Position numbers and translations under genes: made by a program | Shown here: one piece after another, positions 35,965 to 44,304 of the stretch | Layout of the letters: each line of letters starts with the position of its first letter | Position numbering within the stretch: position 1 is the first letter of the stretch | Notes under the pieces: generated by a model | Told to the model about the DNA's origin: nothing | What the model saw: only the letters and a program-made list of their open reading frames with translations | Database searches by the model: none | NCBI RefSeq assembly: GCF_900240305.1 | Contig: NZ_LT964854.1 | Location: 1,054,001 to 1,118,000 of the forward strand | Direction: 5' to 3' | Origin: Ottowia massiliensis | Lineage (GTDB): Bacteria; Pseudomonadota; Gammaproteobacteria; Burkholderiales; Burkholderiaceae_C | Length of the DNA: 64,000 nucleotides

Positions 35965-36863
35965 AGTCCGCCCCGGCGCCAGTGGCGCGGCCCGCCAATG
36001 CCGCGCTGCCCGCGCTGGTGCTGCTGTTCAACGCCTTCATCTGGGGCACTTCCTGGCTGCCCTTTCGCGCCTTGCGCGAGCACGGCTCGCACCCCTTGTG
36101 GAGCACCGTGTTCGTGTATGTGTGCGGCGTGGCGCTGTTTTTGGCGTGGCGGCCGCGCGTGCTGGGCGAGCTGGCGCGCCATCCCAAGCTGGCCGCGCTG
36201 GCCCTTGCGGCGGGGCTGACCAACATTTGCTTCAACTGGGCCGTCACCGTGGGCGACGTGATGCGCGTGGTGCTGCTTTTTTATCTGATGCCCGCCTGGT
36301 CCATCCTGCTGGCCTGGGCGCTGCTGGGCGAGCGCCCCACGGCGGGCGCGCTGCTGCGCCTGGCGCTGGCGCTGGCGGGCGTGACGCTGGTGCTCAAAAA
36401 ACCCGGCGTGGCCTGGCCCTGGCCCGAAAGCCAGGCGGACTGGCTGGCCATCGCCGGGGGCTTTTCCTTTGCCTTGACAGGCGTGCTGCTGCGCCGCTGG
36501 CGCGGCACGCCCGCCACGGCGCGCACCTTCGCCATGTTTCTGGGCAGCGCCATCGTCTCCGCTGGCGTGGCGCTGGCCGCGCAGGCCGCCCATCTGGCCG
36601 CGCCGCCTGCCCTGGCCAACTGGGTCGGCTGGCTGCCCTGGGCGCTGGGCCTGACGGCGGCGCTGCTCACGGGCAACATGGCCCTGCAATACGGCACGGC
36701 GCACCTGCCCGCGCAAACGGCCTCGCTCATCATGCTGGCTGAAGTGGTGTTCGCCAGCGTCTCGTCCGTGGCGCTGGGCGCCGCTGCCCTTGCCACGGGC
36801 ACGCTGGCAGGCGGCGCCATGATTCTTTCCGCCGCCTTGCTGGCCGTGCTGATGCGGCGCTGA
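35961..36863 (+). CDS. EamA/DMT-family permease, 300 aa
   Basis: Ten hydrophobic segments in two EamA repeats; LVLLFNAFIWGTSWLPFRAL opens repeat one and GGFSFALTGVLLRRW opens repeat two. FYLMPAWSILLAWALLGERP and SLIMLAEVVFASVSSVALGA are typical EamA ends of repeat. The substrate is unknown. It is translationally coupled to lplT. Confidence 0.9.
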   Translation: MKSAPAPVARPANAALPALVLLFNAFIWGTSWLPFRALREHGSHPLWSTVFVYVCGVALFLAWRPRVLGELARHPKLAALALAAGLTNICFNWAVTVGDVMRVVLLFYLMPAWSILLAWALLGERPTAGALLRLALALAGVTLVLKKPGVAWPWPESQADWLAIAGGFSFALTGVLLRRWRGTPATARTFAMFLGSAIVSAGVALAAQAAHLAAPPALANWVGWLPWALGLTAALLTGNMALQYGTAHLPAQTASLIMLAEVVFASVSSVALGAAALATGTLAGGAMILSAALLAVLMRR

Positions 36864-36878
36864 AGCGCCTTCCGCCCA

Positions 36879-36950
36879 CTATTGAAACCATAGCTGCAAG
36901 TCCAGTCTGCACGGGCGCAAACGGCCCATTTGATGCTGAATCCAGGCGCG
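36879..36950 (-). repeat. Strongly diverged copy of the interspersed repeat
   Basis: CTATTGAAACCATAGC, AGTCC and a GGGCGCAAACGGCC stretch occur in the order expected for a reverse copy, but both ends are lost. It lies between the DMT permease and cbpA. Confidence 0.25.
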
Positions 36951-37055
36951 GGTCTCACGGGCAGGCGGGGCTTGCCGCGCACACGACAATCAGGCCCGTT
37001 TTCCCGCAGGGCCTTTCGCGTTGAAACCCCTTTTCCCAACTCCATGTAGAAAGCC

Positions 37056-38060
37056 ATGCAATTCAAGGACTACTACCAGATCCTGGGCGTGGACAAAAGC
37101 GCCAGCCAGGACGACATCAAAAAAGCCTACCGCCGCCTGGCCCGCAAATACCACCCCGACGTGAGCAAAGAGCCAGACGCCGCCGCCCGCATGGCCGAAG
37201 TAAACGAGGCCAACACCGTGCTCGGCGATGCCGAAAAACGCAAGATTTATGACAGCGTGGGCGCGCAAGCCTGGGCCGCAGGCGCGCGCTCCGGCGACGA
37301 CGTGCGCCCGCCGCCCGGCTGGAACGCGGGCTTTGGTTCAGGTTTCGGCGCGGAAGGCGGCGCGGGCGGCTTTCACCACTTCACAGGCGATTTTTCAGGC
37401 TACACCGGTGAAGACGCAGGCCAGTTCAGCGACTTTTTCGAGCAGATGTTCGGCCAGGCGCGCCAGGCGCGGGCTGCCCGTGCATCCGGCCCGCAAAAAG
37501 GGCGCGACGAACACGCCCGCATCGAGCTGGACCTGGCCGACGCCTACCACGGCGCCGAACGCCACATCACCCTGCGCGGCAGCCGCGTGAACGAAAAAGG
37601 CGAACTTGAAGCCGCTGACCGCACGCTGCGCGTGAAGATTCCGCAAGGCGTGAAAGAAGGCCAGCTCATCCGCCTGTCCGGGCAAGGCCACCCGGGCCTG
37701 GGCGGCGGCGAAGCGGGCGACCTGTTTCTGGAAGTGCGCCTGCGCCCCGATGAACGCTGGCAAGTGCAAGGCCGCGACGTCACGCTGAAAGTGCGCGTGG
37801 CCCCGTGGGAAGCGGCGCTGGGCGGCAGCATCGAAATCACCACGCCCGACGGCAAGGCCATCGCCGTCACCGTGCCCGAAGGCAGCGGCCACGGGCGCAA
37901 ACTGCGCCTCAAAGGCCGGGGCATCCCGTCAGCCACTGCGCCGGGCGATCTGTATCTGGAGCTGCAAGTGGCGGTGCCCAGCGCCGTGACCGAGCCGCAA
38001 AAAGCCGCCTGGGCCGCCTTGCGCGACGCCTACCCTGACTTCAATCCGCGCCGAGCCTGA
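37056..38060 (+). CDS. cbpA: DnaJ-class co-chaperone CbpA, 334 aa
   Basis: An N-terminal J domain (YYQILGVDKSASQDDIKKAY, HPD in ARKYHPDVSKEPD) is followed by a G/F-rich linker (about 80-130) and two beta-barrel C-terminal domains. There is no CxxCxGxG zinc finger, so it is CbpA/DnaJ type II. It works with DnaK and binds curved DNA in E. coli. cbpM follows 14 bp downstream. Confidence 0.95.
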   Translation: MQFKDYYQILGVDKSASQDDIKKAYRRLARKYHPDVSKEPDAAARMAEVNEANTVLGDAEKRKIYDSVGAQAWAAGARSGDDVRPPPGWNAGFGSGFGAEGGAGGFHHFTGDFSGYTGEDAGQFSDFFEQMFGQARQARAARASGPQKGRDEHARIELDLADAYHGAERHITLRGSRVNEKGELEAADRTLRVKIPQGVKEGQLIRLSGQGHPGLGGGEAGDLFLEVRLRPDERWQVQGRDVTLKVRVAPWEAALGGSIEITTPDGKAIAVTVPEGSGHGRKLRLKGRGIPSATAPGDLYLELQVAVPSAVTEPQKAAWAALRDAYPDFNPRRA

Positions 38061-38074
38061 AGGAGAGAACACGC

Positions 38075-38392
38075 ATGCAAACCCTTTTTGACGACACCCT
38101 TGCCAGCGCCGCCCAGTTGATGACCGATGACGCGCTCGACCCGCAAACCCTGGCCGGCGGCTGCCAGATGACGCTCGAATGGGTCAGCGCCCGCGTGCAG
38201 GCCGGCGTGCTGGAGCCGGTGAGCGGCGACAGCGCTGCCACCTGGCGCTTTGCCAGCGCCGCCCTCACCCGCGCGCGCCGCATCGCCCACCTGGAGCGCG
38301 CCTTTGACGCCGACCCCCAGCTGGCAGCGCTTGCCGCCGACCTGATGGAAGAAGTGGCCCGCCTGCGCCGCCTGCTGCCGCAGGCCGGATAA
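38075..38392 (+). CDS. cbpM: Chaperone modulator CbpM, 105 aa
   Basis: A short MerR-like protein with LAGGCQMTLEWVSARVQAGV and LTRARRIAHLERAFDADPQL followed by a helix with AADLMEEVARLRRLL. CbpM binds the J domain of CbpA and inhibits it. Pairing with cbpA is the main support. AAGGAGAG precedes the ATG at 38075. Confidence 0.92.
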   Translation: MQTLFDDTLASAAQLMTDDALDPQTLAGGCQMTLEWVSARVQAGVLEPVSGDSAATWRFASAALTRARRIAHLERAFDADPQLAALAADLMEEVARLRRLLPQAG

Positions 38393-38478
38393 AGCGGCCG
38401 CCCCGCCTTGGGCCTCAACCCTTTTCCCAAGCCGCAGCCAGCGTGGGCGGCTGAAAGGCGGGGCGGAACTTTCAGCGC

Positions 38479-38563
38479 AAAAACAGGAGCAAATTCAGAG
38501 GGGCAAAAATACCGCATGGCGCAGTCTCCATCGTGACCTCAAGCTATGGATTTGGGAGCAAAT
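38479..38563 (+). repeat. Interspersed ~85-bp repeat, copy 9 (forward)
   Basis: The left half is perfect (AAAAACAGGAGCAAATTCAG, then AGGGGCAAAAATACCGC). The centre is changed (TCTCCATCGTGACC) and the right end is CTATGGATTTGGGAGCAAAT. It lies between cbpM and the pseudoazurin gene. Confidence 0.85.
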
Positions 38564-38640
38564 ACGGTGCTGGCCTTCCGGCCATTTCCGTGCCCCCCTT
38601 TTTCACTGCCGCCTGCTGCTCTTCTTCACCCGCGCGCGGC

Positions 38641-39186
38641 TCACTTGCCAGCCTGCTGGGCGCGGGCGGCAATTTCGTGGAAGCGCTTTTGCGCGGCGGC
38701 GGGCACTTCGGGCGGAATCTGCATTTGCTGCGGGCCGGGGCCGTCGCCCACGCGGATGAGCATGACCATGCCCATGGTGTAGTGCGGCATGCAGCGCACG
38801 CCGTAGAGGCCCGGCTGCTCGAAGGCCACCTCGATTTCCTCGTTGATCTTGCCCGTGAAGGACGGCGCGCCTTCGGGAGCCATGCCGGGAATGGAGGCAG
38901 CGTTGTGACCGTTGTGAACAGCGAGAAATTTCACCTTGTCGCCAGGGGCGATGTGCAGATAGTCCGGCTCGAAGGGCATGGGGCCGGTGGCGTTGCGGTT
39001 GAGCATCTTCACCTCCCATGTTTTGGCCCAGGCGGGCGCGGGCGCGTGCGCGGCGCAGGCCAGCGCGAGGAGCGCGAAAGCGTTGAAAAGCCAGCGCGAA
39101 CGGCGATGGAAATGGCGGCGGGAATGACTGTGGATGAGGCCACGGGCGGACTGCGCCACAAAGGCCGGGGGTAAAGCGTGGAACAT
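38641..39186 (-). CDS. Pseudoazurin-like type 1 copper protein, 181 aa
   Basis: The cupredoxin domain (about residues 55-150) has VKMLNRNATGPMPFEPDYLH and the four type 1 copper ligands in pseudoazurin spacing: H94 in HNGHNAASIPGMAPEG, then C132, H135 and M140 in GVRCMPHYTMGM. Pseudoazurins carry electrons in the periplasm, often to nitrite or nitrous oxide reductase. The start at 39186 has AGGAG 8 nt upstream and adds an unusual 32-residue extension rich in His and Arg (HSHSRRHFHRRSRW) before the signal-peptide hydrophobic core. The C-terminus is also extended. No denitrification gene is nearby. A cobalamin riboswitch lies about 200 nt upstream. Confidence 0.9.
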   Translation of the reverse strand: MFHALPPAFVAQSARGLIHSHSRRHFHRRSRWLFNAFALLALACAAHAPAPAWAKTWEVKMLNRNATGPMPFEPDYLHIAPGDKVKFLAVHNGHNAASIPGMAPEGAPSFTGKINEEIEVAFEQPGLYGVRCMPHYTMGMVMLIRVGDGPGPQQMQIPPEVPAAAQKRFHEIAARAQQAGK

Positions 39187-39394
39187 GCGCTGATCTCCTG
39201 GCCGCCCGCTTCTCCCGCGAGCGGCGTGGGTTGCCAAAAGGCAGCGCAGGCGGGAGCAAAAGCGCGGTCAGGGCCGGGCAGCGCGAAAGTCATGCGGGAC
39301 GGCGGCGCGGCAAACGGCGCGCGCCTTGCGGCATGGCAGGTGCATGGGCCTTGGCCGGCCAGCCGCACGCCCGCAGCCGCCGACGGAAAGGCTT

Positions 39395-39675
39395 GAGGGC
39401 AGGCCGGTATCCGGGCTTGCGGACCGCCGCAGGCGGCGCGCGGCTTCTGGCGAAAGCGCGCCTGGCTTGCTGCGAGGCCCCGGCCTTCCCGCGCCAGCCC
39501 TGAATAGCTCAGGGCAAGAAGCGCAGTGGCTGCCGCGCGCGAGGGGCGCGCTGGCTGTCGGGGTTTGGTTTCCGCTGACCGTTGCGGGGGCAGCGCAGGC
39601 TTTGCGGCCCGGGCGCATGCCGTTGCGGCATGGCCTGAAGACGCGCACCTGCTTCCCGTTTAACCCTTTGACCGC
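39395..39675 (-). promoter_or_regulatory. Cobalamin riboswitch
   Basis: On the minus strand the conserved blocks occur in order: GGGTTAAACGGGAAGCAGGT, then GCGCTGCCCCCGCAACGGT (B12-box core), CAGCCACTGCGCTTC, GCGCGGGAAGGCC, and the 3' end GCAAGCCCGGATACCGGCCT. All match the adenosyl/aquocobalamin riboswitch consensus, including the peripheral P6 extension. The first annotated gene downstream is the pseudoazurin, about 200 nt away. A Rho-independent expression platform is not obvious, so control of translation or a Rho-dependent stop is possible. Confidence 0.93.
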
Positions 39676-39825
39676 AAGAAAGCAGCCTTGGGGCACCTGT
39701 CAAGCTGGCCGCCGCCCTTTTCGCATGCGATGGCGCATGGGAGCAAGGCGGCGGCCGGGGGCGATTGTGGCGCAGCGCGGCCCGCCGCCAGGCGGCGCCA
39801 GCGCCTGCGCGGCGGTATTCGCTTC

Positions 39826-39910
39826 AGAAAAAGAAGCAAATTAAAGGGGTAGAAAACAGCGTTTGCGCTCTTTCCACTAGGACATCACGCTATGGATTCA
39901 GAAGCAAATT
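39826..39910 (+). repeat. Interspersed ~85-bp repeat, copy 10 (forward)
   Basis: AGAAAAAGAAGCAAATTAAA, GCGCTCTTTCCACTAGGAC, ATCACGCTATGGATTCAGAA and GCAAATT match the family. It lies between the riboswitch and the deacetylase terminator. Confidence 0.88.
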
Positions 39911-39957
39911 GACGTTTCTCTTTCCGCCGCCTGTTGCGCTGACGGCCGTGACAGGCA

Positions 39958-39989
39958 CAAAAAAAGCCTGCCGGGAGAGGGCAGGCTTT
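39958..39989 (-). terminator. Intrinsic terminator of the PuuE-like deacetylase gene
   Basis: GCCTGCC (39966-39972) and GGCAGGC (39980-39986) form a stem with a 7-nt loop. On the minus strand a TTTTTTT run follows. It begins 16 bp after the stop codon at 40005. Confidence 0.85.
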
Positions 39990-40004
39990 GGTGGCGGGGG
40001 CGGC

Positions 40005-40988
40005 TCAGCGGTTGGGCCGGTCGGCCGGGGTGGCGGGGCGGGGCACTTGTTCGATGAATTTGCGGGCGATGGCGTCGCGGCGCATGAAGACGGCGTCTTT
40101 CTTGGACTGCGCGTAGCGGATGAATTCGGCCAGGCCGTTGGCGCGGGCGGGGTTGCCGGTGATGCGCGGGTGCAGGCCGATGGACATCATGCGGCCGCAG
40201 TCGTCGCCGTCGTCGAGCAGCTGGTCAAGCGTGCGCGAGGCCATTTCCACGAAGTCGGAGGCGGCGGCAAAGCCGGTGCCCATGATGTAGCGGCAGTCGT
40301 TGGTGACCAGCGAGTAGGGCACGATGAGGTGGGATTTGCCGTTGATGAAGGTCCAGTGCGGCAGGTCGTCGCCGTAGTAGTCGGAGTCGTAGAGAAAGCG
40401 CCCGTCTTCCACGAGCAGCTCGCGGGTGTTGACGGACATTTCCCGGCAGTACCAGCCGCTGGGCTGGCGGCCCAGGGTTTTCTGGAACGAGTCCATCGCC
40501 AGGTTGATGAGGGCTTTTTCTTCTTCGCGCGAGTATTCGTAGTGGTCAATCCAGCGGTAGCCGTGGCCGACGACTTCGTCGCCGCGTTCGTTGAGCTTGC
40601 GGGCGACTTCGGGGTTGCGCTCCAGCGCCACGGCGGCGGCAAAGAAGGTGGCGGGCACCTGGCAGCGGTCGAAGATGCGCAGCAGCCGCCACACGCCGGC
40701 GCGCGAGCCGTATTCGTACATGGATTCCTTGGCGAGGTCGCGCTGGTCGTCCACGTTGAAGGGCAGCTCGTACATGCCGTCATTCATGCGGTCGCCCATG
40801 GCGAAGGTTTTTTCGGAGCCTTCTTCGTAATTGACGACGATGTTGATGGCGACTTTGGCGCCCCCGTCCCAGCGGATGCGGGGCGGGCGCTCGCCGTAGC
40901 CAATGATTTCGCGCTCGGGGCCGCTGACGCCGGGCAGGTCGTCGTTGCGATACCAGTGGTTTTTGGCGATTTGTTCCGGGCTGGGCAT
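40005..40988 (-). CDS. Polysaccharide deacetylase-family hydrolase, PuuE/allantoinase-like, 327 aa
   Basis: A NodB-fold protein: VAINIVVNYEEGSEKTFAMG, YGSRAGVWRLLRIFDRCQVP, ATFFAAAVALERNPEVARKL, GDEVVGHGYRWIDHYEYSRE and FLYDSDYYGDDLP. This set is characteristic of PuuE-type allantoinases (cofactor-free allantoin hydrolases) and related amidohydrolases. The divergent neighbour is an NCS1 nucleobase permease, which fits a purine/pyrimidine salvage or breakdown role. The start at 40988 (MPSPEQIAKNHWYRNDDLPG) is conserved. A metal-binding role of the usual NodB residues is not complete, as in PuuE. Confidence 0.82.
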   Translation of the reverse strand: MPSPEQIAKNHWYRNDDLPGVSGPEREIIGYGERPPRIRWDGGAKVAINIVVNYEEGSEKTFAMGDRMNDGMYELPFNVDDQRDLAKESMYEYGSRAGVWRLLRIFDRCQVPATFFAAAVALERNPEVARKLNERGDEVVGHGYRWIDHYEYSREEEKALINLAMDSFQKTLGRQPSGWYCREMSVNTRELLVEDGRFLYDSDYYGDDLPHWTFINGKSHLIVPYSLVTNDCRYIMGTGFAAASDFVEMASRTLDQLLDDGDDCGRMMSIGLHPRITGNPARANGLAEFIRYAQSKKDAVFMRRDAIARKFIEQVPRPATPADRPNR

Positions 40989-41136
40989 GGCATGGGCCTT
41001 TCTCTGTGGGTGGAAACAGCCGGATTCTAGGAAGCGGAGAAACGCCAATCACATTGTGAATACCCACAAGTTACAAGAGTCCATTTCGGGCGCAAGATGC
41101 CGTGCTTTGCAACGCCATTTCGCAAGGAGTGAAAAA

Positions 41137-42555
41137 GTGTCTGATCTGCCCGCAGCCGGCGGCCGCCAGGAGCCGCAAGGCAATGAGGAGTTCATGCTGG
41201 AGCCGGTGCCGCGCGGCGCGCGCCGCTCTTGGTGGGCCATGTTCGCCATCTGGGTGGGCTTTGGCTATGTGCCCACGGGGCTGATCGTGGGCGGGCAGCT
41301 GGCGGGCCAGGGCGGCCAGCCAGGCATGCCGTTTGGCCAGGCGCTGCTGGCCATTGCCACGGGCGAGGGGCTGCTGCTGGCGCTGACTTTTCTGCTGGGT
41401 TACGCGGCCATGCGCACGGGGCTGAATCTTTCGCTGATTTCGCGCATTTCCTACGGGCGCAAGGGCATGGTGCTGCCCATGCTCATCATGGCCTGCCTGA
41501 CGCTGGGCTGGTTCGCTTCCATCACCGGCATGGTGGGCGACATTTTCAAGGCGGCGCTGGGCGATGTGACGGGCGTGACGGTGGTCAATGGCCTGTCGCT
41601 CGAATACGTGCTGCTGTGCCTGCTGTGGGGCGCGGTGTTCACCTACTCGGCCTGGCGGGGCATTGCCGCGATCGAGAAGATTTCGTCGGCGGCCACGCCC
41701 TTCGTGCTGGTGGTGGCCGTGGTGGTGGCCGTGATGATGGTGGGCGAGGCCGGCGGCATGGGCGCGGTGCTGCGGCAGGCGGCCACGCGCTCGGGCATGA
41801 CGCCCGGCACGGCCGTCACGGTGCTGATTGGCGCGTGGATTGCGGGCGTGATCATGGGCGTGGACATCTTCCGCTACGCGAAAAACGCCGCGCATGTGCT
41901 GGTGGGCGCGGCGGCCTGCTTCGTGCTCACCAATCCGCTGCTCAATGTGGTGGGCTACCTGGGGGCGGTGGCCACGGGCAATTCGGACTTCATCGCCTGG
42001 ATGGTGCAAAAGGGCGTCATCCTCACCGTGCTGGGCGTGGCGCTGTGGGTGCTGGCGCTGTGGACGACCAATATGTCCGAGCTGTACTGCAACGCGCTGT
42101 ATGTGGGGCCTAGCGCCGAATCGCTGGGCGCGCGCTGGCCGCGCGGGCGCATCGTCATCATCGTGGGCGCTCTTGGCTCCGTGCTGGGGGCGCTGGGCTT
42201 TTACAGCCATCTTTTCGGGCACTTCATCACCATTTTGGGCGCGGCCTTCGTGCCGCTGGCCGGCCCCATCCTGGCGGACTTTTACTTCGTGCGCCGCGCC
42301 GAATACGCCACGGCCAACCCCAACGACATGCCGCCCGTGCGCTGGCCCGCCATCCTCTCATTCAGCGCCGGAGCCGTGGCGGGCGTGGCGTTCCAGTACA
42401 AGCTGCCGCTGCCGTTTGACTTTCCGTCAGGGCTGGCGGCGCTCATCATCACGTTCGTGCTGCACCTGTCGCTTTCCAAAGCCATGGCCAAGCGGCCCGA
42501 ACAGCGCCAGGTGGTTTCACCAGGCTTTGCCAGCCCGATGGCCGAGCGAAGCTGA
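41137..42555 (+). CDS. NCS1-family cytosine/purine permease, 472 aa
   Basis: Twelve hydrophobic segments of the NCS1 (CodB-like) family: WWAMFAIWVGFGYVPTGLIV, then GEGLLLALTFLLGYAAMRTG, SLISRISYGRKGMVLPMLIM and LGWFASITGMVGDIF. I chose GTG at 41137 because AAGGAG lies 7 nt before it; the first ATG (41192) would drop the conserved lead-in. It is divergent from the PuuE-like gene, sharing a 148-bp intergenic region, so both may answer to the same regulator. Substrate (cytosine, allantoin, uracil or a purine) is uncertain. Confidence 0.9.
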   Translation: MSDLPAAGGRQEPQGNEEFMLEPVPRGARRSWWAMFAIWVGFGYVPTGLIVGGQLAGQGGQPGMPFGQALLAIATGEGLLLALTFLLGYAAMRTGLNLSLISRISYGRKGMVLPMLIMACLTLGWFASITGMVGDIFKAALGDVTGVTVVNGLSLEYVLLCLLWGAVFTYSAWRGIAAIEKISSAATPFVLVVAVVVAVMMVGEAGGMGAVLRQAATRSGMTPGTAVTVLIGAWIAGVIMGVDIFRYAKNAAHVLVGAAACFVLTNPLLNVVGYLGAVATGNSDFIAWMVQKGVILTVLGVALWVLALWTTNMSELYCNALYVGPSAESLGARWPRGRIVIIVGALGSVLGALGFYSHLFGHFITILGAAFVPLAGPILADFYFVRRAEYATANPNDMPPVRWPAILSFSAGAVAGVAFQYKLPLPFDFPSGLAALIITFVLHLSLSKAMAKRPEQRQVVSPGFASPMAERS

Positions 42556-42561
42556 TGCCCC

Positions 42562-42646
42562 AAAAAAAGGAGCAAATTCAGAGACCTGAAAACTGGCGTT
42601 GCGCACGTTCCACTAGGACATCATGCTATGAATCAAGGAGCGAAAT
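42562..42646 (+). repeat. Interspersed ~85-bp repeat, copy 11 (forward)
   Basis: AAAAAAAGGAGCAAATTCAG, TGCGCACGTTCCACTAGGAC, ATCATGCTATGAATCAAGGA and GCGAAAT. It starts 6 bp after the permease stop codon. Confidence 0.9.
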
Positions 42647-42763
42647 CATCCTTTCTACTCTGCTTTCCCTCCCGGTTCGGCATGGCGCCAGCGGGCAGGT
42701 TGCGGCTTGCCGCTCATGCATGAAAAAACCGGCATCGGCCTTGCCCCGCTGGCGGCGCAACGG

Positions 42764-42787
42764 AAAATGGCCCATCCGCCATTTTTC
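42764..42787. terminator. Bidirectional hairpin terminator downstream of the permease
   Basis: AAAATGGC (42764-42771) pairs with GCCATTTT (42778-42785) around a 6-nt loop, with a further T. It lies 210 bp after the permease gene, beyond the repeat. Apart from this, the repeats and the inverted pair at 43201, I see no gene between 42556 and 43326. Confidence 0.6.
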
Positions 42788-42990
42788 ATTTGCGGATAAC
42801 GCCTGCCAGCGGCATGGCAGAAGGCGAGTGGCATGCTGTTGAAACGGATTTTCAGACTGCGCGGCGGCCCATGATTCGCAGGCGGGCAGGCATTGCGCCT
42901 GGCGCGGCTGGAAATGGGTTTTCACTCATACGGGCCAGACGGTGCGCGCCGTGAAAGAAAGGAAAAATACGGCGCGGCGAATTCAAGCTT

Positions 42991-43020
42991 GCGCCGTCAT
43001 TTTTTTGCTCCTGCTTTGAC
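42991..43020 (-). repeat. Truncated end of an interspersed repeat
   Basis: GCGCCGTCATTTTTTTGCTC followed by CTGCTTTGA matches the terminal 30 bp of a reverse copy (GCGGCATTTT...TTTGCTCCTG). The other part is missing. Confidence 0.4.
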
Positions 43021-43200
43021 AGCTGCCAGCGCAGGAGGGTTGCGCGCCAAGGCTGTTTATGGGATGGAAAATCTGCTCTTCTTTTTGATGCCCTGCGCCT
43101 TGCCGAATGGCGTGCGGTCTGGCGGTTGAGCGCCATTTGAAAACCAGATTATCAAAATAGGATGCAACGCAATGATGGCCCGCCGGTTTCACACATCGAT

Positions 43201-43319
43201 TTCCGGCAGGCAAATCATGCCGAAAATCGCCTTATCCATTGTGCAGACATGAAATCCGCCGAATGCAAAACGCATTATTCTTCCGGCCTGCAATCGCCCG
43301 CTTCATTTGCCTGCCGGAA
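43201..43319. repeat. Inverted pair of 15-bp sequences upstream of the esterase gene
   Basis: TTCCGGCAGGCAAAT at 43201-43215 is perfectly complementary to ATTTGCCTGCCGGAA at 43305-43319, 7 bp before the esterase ATG. The 89-bp interior has no known motif. It could be a small mobile element or fold into a leader hairpin occluding the ribosome binding site. Confidence 0.5.
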
Positions 43320-43326
43320 CCGGAAA

Positions 43327-44283
43327 ATGCTGAAATTCTTGCCCGCTCTTTTTCTGCTGGCGGCCACGGCCGTTTTTGCCGCGCCGCCCGAGCCGCCGGT
43401 CAATAGCGAAATCAGCCGCCTGGCCGACACCAGCGTGCTCACCAGCGAGCATGAGGGCTACGCTTTTCACCGTTTTGATTTGAATGACGAAGACGGCCGC
43501 CCGCACCGCGTGTTTGTGGCCGTTCCGAAGGCCGCGCCGCCTGAAGGCGGCTTTGCCGCGCTTTATGCGCTGGATGGCAATGCGCTGCTTGAATTTCTGC
43601 CCGCCGCCCGCCTGCGGCCGCCGCTGGAGCAGCTGCCGCTGCTGGTGCTGATCGGCTATCCGACCGAGCGGCGTTTTGACACCGCCGCCCGCGCCTGGGA
43701 CTACACCCCGCCCGGTCCGCAAGGCCAGCCCCTGCCCGATCCGGTGGCAAAGGAGCGCGTCAATGGCGGCGCGGCGGCGTTTTTGCGCTTCATCGAGCGC
43801 CAGGTCAGGCCGCGCGTGGAGCAGCTGGCGCGCACCGATGCGCGCCGGCAGACGCTGTGGGGGCATTCATATGGCGGGCTGTTCGTGCTTTACACCCTGC
43901 TGAATCAGCCGCAGGCGTTCACGCGCTATATCGCCGCCGATCCTTCGCTGTGGTGGCAAAAGGGCCTGATGCTGCAATACACGCAGCAGGCGCTGGAGCG
44001 GCTTGAGCGCTCCGCCTTCAGCGGCCGGTGGATGCTGATTCAGAAAAGCGGGCGCGCCGATGACAAGCGGCCCGCCAACGCGCAGCAGGCCGCCATGCTG
44101 GCGCGCCGCGAGGAAATGACCCGCGCCGTGCCGCCTGAAGCGGCGGCGCAGCTGGCCCAGCGCCTGGCCGGGCATGGCTTGCGCGCCGATTACGCCGCCT
44201 TTGCCGGTTTGACGCATGGCGGCTTGCTGGCCAAGTCGTTCATGCAGGCGCTGGAGCAGGCGGCGCTGCCGCTGGAGAAATAG
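43327..44283 (+). CDS. Exported alpha/beta hydrolase, siderophore-esterase (IroE/Fes)-like, 318 aa
   Basis: A signal peptide (MLKFLPALFLLAATAVFAAP) leads into an esterase-D/IroE-type alpha/beta hydrolase: HRVFVAVPKAAPPEGGFAAL, YALDGNALLEFLPA, LVLIGYPTERRFDTAARAWD with the DYTPPGP motif typical of IroE-like proteins, nucleophile S181 in WGHSYGGLFVLYTLL, and H297 in GLTHGGLLAKS. Such proteins hydrolyse ferric-siderophore esters in the periplasm. An iron/siderophore-type ABC importer lies 1.5 kb downstream. The upstream in-frame Met at 43162 reads through the inverted repeats and is rejected. Confidence 0.83.
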   Translation: MLKFLPALFLLAATAVFAAPPEPPVNSEISRLADTSVLTSEHEGYAFHRFDLNDEDGRPHRVFVAVPKAAPPEGGFAALYALDGNALLEFLPAARLRPPLEQLPLLVLIGYPTERRFDTAARAWDYTPPGPQGQPLPDPVAKERVNGGAAAFLRFIERQVRPRVEQLARTDARRQTLWGHSYGGLFVLYTLLNQPQAFTRYIAADPSLWWQKGLMLQYTQQALERLERSAFSGRWMLIQKSGRADDKRPANAQQAAMLARREEMTRAVPPEAAAQLAQRLAGHGLRADYAAFAGLTHGGLLAKSFMQALEQAALPLEK

Positions 44284-44304
44284 GCGGCGCGGGGGCGGCC
44301 AGAG

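Noticed and set aside
39009..39368. Minus-strand frame between the cobalamin riboswitch and pseudoazurin as the real riboswitch-controlled gene
   Set aside because: It has no ribosome binding site and no hydrophobic or known B12/cobalt motif, and most of it overlaps pseudoazurin in another frame.
42626..42925. Open frames on both strands downstream of the NCS1 permease
   Set aside because: They overlap the interspersed repeat and a terminator hairpin, lack a ribosome binding site and show no family motif.
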